The notes beneath the pieces are model-generated. The model was not told the DNA's origin, searched no databases, and saw nothing but the letters and a program-made list of their open reading frames with translations. Made by a program: the position numbers and the translations under genes. A DNA stretch of 11,200 nucleotides from CAZDAM01 sp964503595 (GTDB lineage Bacteria; Muiribacteriota; UBA6191). The stretch covers positions 1 to 11,200 of the forward strand of contig CAZDAM010000106.1 of the NCBI GenBank assembly GCA_964503595.1, read 5' to 3'. Shown here in pieces: positions 7,783-11,200 of this stretch (position 1 is its first letter; every line of letters starts with the position of its first letter).

Positions 7783-9169
7783 TTACATATTTGCAATGCA
7801 GCAGGCATGGCCTGCCTGTTTTGGATAATAGATATAGGCGTCTTTAGTTTCTCCAGTGAAGCCGATACCATCATCTTTGTTTGAGCCGTTTACAAAAAAC
7901 ATTTTGCTCGTACTACGGTTTAAAGAGAGGTTTGTGGGAGTTTCGGCTAGAAGAGAGCCGCCAGTTAGGGTGCCTCCTGAATTGTATTGTCCTTCATAGA
8001 TCTTCCCGGTTTTGGAGAGCATATATAGCCTGCGGTTAGTAGAATCATCTAAGAAATCAATAATCACGGCTCCTCCTAAAAAAGAGCCCCCGACTGTTCC
8101 GCCTGATACGCTGTGGGTAGCATTATAAGCTGTAGAAGTAGCTTGGAGTTCTTTCAGGTTTCCGGTATTCATTCCAATATAGCAACGGGTGCTGCTGGTA
8201 CATTTAAATGCAGTGGCACAGTCGCTACCACTGCATACCCAATCTTCTTCACTCCCTGTTGATCCTGAGGAAGATACTCCTCTATAACGAATGGAAGTAT
8301 CGCCATTGAAATGAAAAATAAGGTAAAAATAGTAATAAGAACCGCTTTTAAAGCGGGCTTGGATAAACTGATTTTGACGTGAGGTATTATTGTAATAGCC
8401 AGAGTCTTCGCCATTCGGGCCCAATAGATCAACATTATAATTGCCGGCTTTAACTGCCAGTACAGAATAGCCGTCTGAGAAAGTATCTGCACCTTGTACC
8501 TCATCATTACCGGAAAAACCAGCACCAGTGAAATTACCCCCGCCTGATGAAAGAAGAGCTCTGTTGCTCCACGATAAAAGCTTTCCATTAGTTAACTTCA
8601 GGATACGTGCAGAGTTTGAAGGACTTCCAATATTAGAGCCACTAGTAAATTCTCCTGTAGATGATTTACGGATAGTGTTGCCCGTAATGGCATAATAATC
8701 ACTTCCATCATTGAGAACAAAAGTAAGTTGATCTGATGTGTCATTGAGCTTAATTTTTTCGATCTTCCCTGAGGTTGAAACAGGTCTCGCAGAAGATATG
8801 TTGCATCCCCCTGAGGCTATGTTGGCAATAATTCCAGATGTATATGTGGATGTATCAGAGACTTGGACATAAGTATCTGACCAGTATTCTCCGCTAGGAA
8901 ATGAGCCATTACAGATTCTCTGGAGTTGATTCAAACTACACAATTTTGCTTGATCGTTGCGGCATGTATTGGTAGCCCCGTAATACGTAGTTGGGGAAGC
9001 AAACATTTTGTAGGCGAAGCTGCTTCGGCCAATTTCTGTACTGGTTACCCAAGAGTAACCACCTAGGATATTACTGGTTCTACGACCAAAGAGTATAGGT
9101 TCATGCTGATGCACGTTGGTTGCAATACGTCCTCCACCATAAACTCCGTCCCACGCACCGGCAGTTTCA
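7783..9169 (-). other. Head module of the fibre protein (lectin-like segment plus propeller-like repeats)
   Basis: This C-terminal module of about 460 residues holds all ten visible cysteines of the protein. Four lie in the segment from NTCRND to GGCNISS (about 8800-8980), four in a tight cluster from DWVCSG to RCYIG (about 8170-8250), and two adjacent at the very end (HACCIANM). Short strand-turn units with GK, DG and SG turns follow the first cluster and look like beta-propeller or beta-sandwich repeats. Several stretches are AT-rich and TTA, CTA and TCA codons are common, unlike the stalk. A ligand-binding tip is inferred from position and disulfide potential; the lectin-like label is tentative. 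Confidence 0.45.
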
Positions 9170-11200
9170 TTGACTTTGGCATCGGTAATGTTTCCATCCA
9201 CAATTTCGGCTGTTCTGATAGCGCCGTCAGCAAGATTCGCTTCGGGGATGGTTTCTGTGGCGAAGTTGTTATTCACCATGATGCCATCTGCAAATTGCGA
9301 GGCCTGAGTCAGAGTGTCATTTGCAATGGTGGAGGAAGTGAAGAGGAGATCAAGAGTATTGGCCTCCACATCGACAGTAGAGAAAACATCCTTGCTTAGA
9401 TTGTGCATGGTGCGGGTGCCCAAAGAATCTGAGTCAGCCAGATGGTTTTTATCCATGGAGCGATCGGCAATCTGGCCCCCTGTGACCGGGGCGAATTTGC
9501 TCACTGCGATAGTGGCAATCTGGGTGGTGAGGGTAATGACTGGAGCAGCCTGAAGTTTTGCGGTGACAACGGAGTTATCAGAAATCTCGGCACTACCAAA
9601 CTGGTTATTTTGGAAATTGGCATTGGTAAGGCTTTCTGTAACGATGGCATTGGGATTGATTTGCCCGGTTTTCTTGGCTGAGGTGATGGCATCATCAGCA
9701 AAATCGTCCCCAATCAGACTGTTATTCTTGATTTTACTGATATTGGCTCCTGCTGATGAAGAGGCGAACTTGGAGGCATTGAGAGTGTCTTCGGCGAACT
9801 GATGAAGGGAGGCATTTCCAAGAGCAGATTCCTGGATGCTTCCATCGGTAATTTTCGCGCTTCCAAAACCGGGAGACACCGAGATATCAGAGTCAGTTAC
9901 TGCGGATGCAGCAATGCGGCTGGCTTCGGCTGCGCTCAGCTGCCCATTGAGTTTTCCTTCAGTGACGGAGGAGCTGGCCAGTTTGGAAGTATTAATGCCG
10001 GAAAATTTGTTGGTATCAATGATGAAAGGATTCTGTAAATCCGGGTTGGTAATGGCATCGTCTTCAAAATTGTCATTGTCAAAAGCAAGACTTGCAATTT
10101 TTCCGGAAGTCACACTGCCGCTTTGAATCAGGGAGCCGGAGAATGTTCCGTTGGTGATATTCGAGCCTTGCAGAAGCTGGTTGGGATCAATATGGGAGTC
10201 ATTGATACTGCCATTCTGAATTTTGGAATCAGGGATATCATTGGATATAAGATTCCATGTAACAGCAAGATTGGCGAGTTTGGCTCCATCAATCGTATCA
10301 AAATGACTTCCTTCAAAGGTTTGGGGGCCAAAGACATTTCCGCTGAAACTGTTGTCGGCAAGATCGTCCTTGGTCAAACCGCTGAAGTCGGCGGCCGTCA
10401 ATCCGGTGAAGCGTTCTTCAGACAGAGAATTGTCCTTGATCTTGGCGGAAGCAATGGTTTCCTGAGCAAACTCGGCTGATGTGAAAATGGAGCCGGAGAT
10501 CTTGTCCAGATTGACGCTGTCATTGGCAAAATCGCTGCCGCTCAGATCGCTTGAGAAATTGGCACTTACCAAGGAATCATCTGCCAGACGATTCCCGGGC
10601 AGAGTCGCAGAGGCAATGGAGGCATTGGTCACCGAATTCAGGGCAAAATGGGAATTGTCGATGGTGCCGTTGTTGAAAAGTGCATTCCGAATGGATCCGG
10701 AAGCCAGGTTTTCTCCCAGAACCTCATTGGCACTGAAGACGCTTGCGGCAAAGGTATTGCTTGTGAAATGACGTGATTCAAAGGCGAGGGGCGCGATTTC
10801 ATTATTGGTGATGGATGAGTCCTGAATTTTGGCTGCTGGAATCAGATCGACATCGCCAGAACCTGTACTGAAGCGATGCGCGACATGTTTTTCCTCAATC
10901 GCTGAATCGGCAATGGCTGCGGATGGAATAGCACCCATTCCGGAAGCCAGAAAGGAACCTTCCCGAATTGAGGAGGAGGCAAAATTGCCAGTGAAAAGAC
11001 CTTCTGTGAGGGTGTTGGAGGCAAGTTCCTGAGTGGTGATGGTGGAGGCCTGAACCTTGTCACTGGAATTCAGGGTGAATCCATTGAAGTGAGTCGTGAG
11101 GAACATCGCGGGAGTCAGTTTTGAGGAAGTCAGATCATCATTGGCAATAAAGGCCCCTGTGACAGTATTCAGCTGAATCTGGCTTGCTCCAAGGCTATTG
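7783..11200 (-). CDS. Giant fibre/adhesin-like protein: periodic stalk plus cysteine-containing head (5' end outside window)
   Basis: On the minus strand the frame is open from the window edge (11199) to TAA at 7783-7785. The ATG at 11104-11106 is internal: the 31 codons before it continue the same repeat style, so the start lies outside. At least 1,138 residues are visible. The first ~675 form a low-complexity stalk rich in Ser, Asn, Asp and Ala, with Ile, Leu, Phe or Val about every fifth residue. The last ~460 form a head: a GVYGGGRIATN linker, a four-cysteine segment with CSLNQLQRIC and GEYWSD that recalls C-type-lectin-like folds, then beta-strand repeats such as ILKLTNGKLLSWS and LYMLSKTGKIYEG that recall beta-propeller blades. 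This layout suits an extended surface adhesin or a tail-fibre-like protein; no phage genes are nearby, so I favour adhesin. The stalk and head differ in codon use. No signal peptide or anchor can be judged because the N-terminus is missing. The specific function is unknown. Confidence 0.85.
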   Translation of the reverse strand, partial: NSLGASQIQLNTVTGAFIANDDLTSSKLTPAMFLTTHFNGFTLNSSDKVQASTITTQELASNTLTEGLFTGNFASSSIREGSFLASGMGAIPSAAIADSAIEEKHVAHRFSTGSGDVDLIPAAKIQDSSITNNEIAPLAFESRHFTSNTFAASVFSANEVLGENLASGSIRNALFNNGTIDNSHFALNSVTNASIASATLPGNRLADDSLVSANFSSDLSGSDFANDSVNLDKISGSIFTSAEFAQETIASAKIKDNSLSEERFTGLTAADFSGLTKDDLADNSFSGNVFGPQTFEGSHFDTIDGAKLANLAVTWNLISNDIPDSKIQNGSINDSHIDPNQLLQGSNITNGTFSGSLIQSGSVTSGKIASLAFDNDNFEDDAITNPDLQNPFIIDTNKFSGINTSKLASSSVTEGKLNGQLSAAEASRIAASAVTDSDISVSPGFGSAKITDGSIQESALGNASLHQFAEDTLNASKFASSSAGANISKIKNNSLIGDDFADDAITSAKKTGQINPNAIVTESLTNANFQNNQFGSAEISDNSVVTAKLQAAPVITLTTQIATIAVSKFAPVTGGQIADRSMDKNHLADSDSLGTRTMHNLSKDVFSTVDVEANTLDLLFTSSTIANDTLTQASQFADGIMVNNNFATETIPEANLADGAIRTAEIVDGNITDAKVNETAGAWDGVYGGGRIATNVHQHEPILFGRRTSNILGGYSWVTSTEIGRSSFAYKMFASPTTYYGATNTCRNDQAKLCSLNQLQRICNGSFPSGEYWSDTYVQVSDTSTYTSGIIANIASGGCNISSARPVSTSGKIEKIKLNDTSDQLTFVLNDGSDYYAITGNTIRKSSTGEFTSGSNIGSPSNSARILKLTNGKLLSWSNRALLSSGGGNFTGAGFSGNDEVQGADTFSDGYSVLAVKAGNYNVDLLGPNGEDSGYYNNTSRQNQFIQARFKSGSYYYFYLIFHFNGDTSIRYRGVSSSGSTGSEEDWVCSGSDCATAFKCTSSTRCYIGMNTGNLKELQATSTAYNATHSVSGGTVGGSFLGGAVIIDFLDDSTNRRLYMLSKTGKIYEGQYNSGGTLTGGSLLAETPTNLSLNRSTSKMFFVNGSNKDDGIGFTGETKDAYIYYPKQAGHACCIANM
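9170..11200 (-). repeat. Stalk region: degenerate ~5-residue (10-residue) hydrophobic periodicity
   Basis: Ten consecutive pentads at 10405-10554 keep a hydrophobic residue at position 4, for example SAEFA-QETIA-SAKIK. Related units (SIxxxxI, DxSIxxSKI-like decads) run through the rest of the visible stalk with phase slips. There is no cysteine in this stretch. The pattern resembles pentapeptide-repeat and 'GSITxxKIAD' fibre repeats, which form beta-helical or beta-solenoid rods. The A(D/N)LxX consensus is not strictly kept, so membership of the pentapeptide-repeat family is uncertain. The repeats are degenerate at DNA level, so this is an old protein repeat rather than a recent tandem expansion. 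Confidence 0.65.

Noticed and set aside
8800..9000. Variable region of a diversity-generating retroelement, given the C-type-lectin-like segment
   Set aside because: The segment is not at the protein's C-terminus, no near-copy template repeat is visible in the window, and there is no reverse transcriptase gene.
9103..10479. Plus-strand ORFs opposite the fibre stalk
   Set aside because: These too are mostly codon-aligned shadows of the minus-strand gene; they lack ribosome binding sites and any recognisable domain.
7783..11200. Prophage or phage tail module
   Set aside because: The fibre-like architecture alone is not enough. No tape measure, baseplate, capsid, terminase, holin or integrase gene is in the window, and the neighbours are a nuclease-family gene and a PKD-type giant protein.
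1..11200. CRISPR array, tRNA, rRNA, riboswitch, transposase
   Set aside because: I saw no regularly spaced direct repeats, no tRNA cloverleaf or rRNA-like sequence, and no transposase or integrase motifs on either strand.

Overview
The window suggests a bacterium of moderate GC (roughly 45-50% by eye), probably from a poorly sampled Gram-negative lineage. It carries two very large, low-complexity, apparently extracytoplasmic proteins and no housekeeping gene, tRNA or rRNA. TGA is a normal stop. I cannot assign a taxon.

Layout: (1) positions 1-5945, plus strand: the 3' part of a giant gene, open at the left edge. It encodes at least 1,980 residues of beta-rich, PKD/Ig-like and unrecognised modules, one Asp/Asn/Gly calcium-type loop and a methionine-rich C-terminal half. 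It ends at a textbook intrinsic terminator (5974-6007). (2) 6096-7774, plus strand: an AAA-ATPase-like / PD-(D/E)XK nuclease family gene. An extended -10 element sits so close to the ATG that the mRNA should be leaderless. The gene is split over two frames: the ATPase (6111-7514) and the nuclease domain (7505-7774) overlap in the -1 frame. The heptamer G GGT TTA lies exactly at the junction, in the right phase for -1 slippage. (3) 7783-11200, minus strand: a giant fibre- or adhesin-like gene, open at the right edge and convergent with the nuclease ORF, 8 bp away. Its upstream (N-terminal) part is a long cysteine-free stalk with a hydrophobic residue about every fifth position. Its C-terminal part is a head with ten cysteines.

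Codon use divides the window. The giant plus-strand gene and the fibre stalk nearly avoid TTA, CTA and TCA, while the AAA/nuclease gene and the fibre head use them freely. This fits an acquired accessory gene next to a fibre whose tip has been exchanged or has evolved separately.

I see no evidence that the three genes form one pathway. The two giant proteins look like surface or secreted structures; the AAA/PD-(D/E)XK gene looks like an independent accessory unit. The best candidates for something undescribed are the possible programmed -1 frameshift joining ATPase and nuclease, and the mosaic stalk-plus-head fibre.
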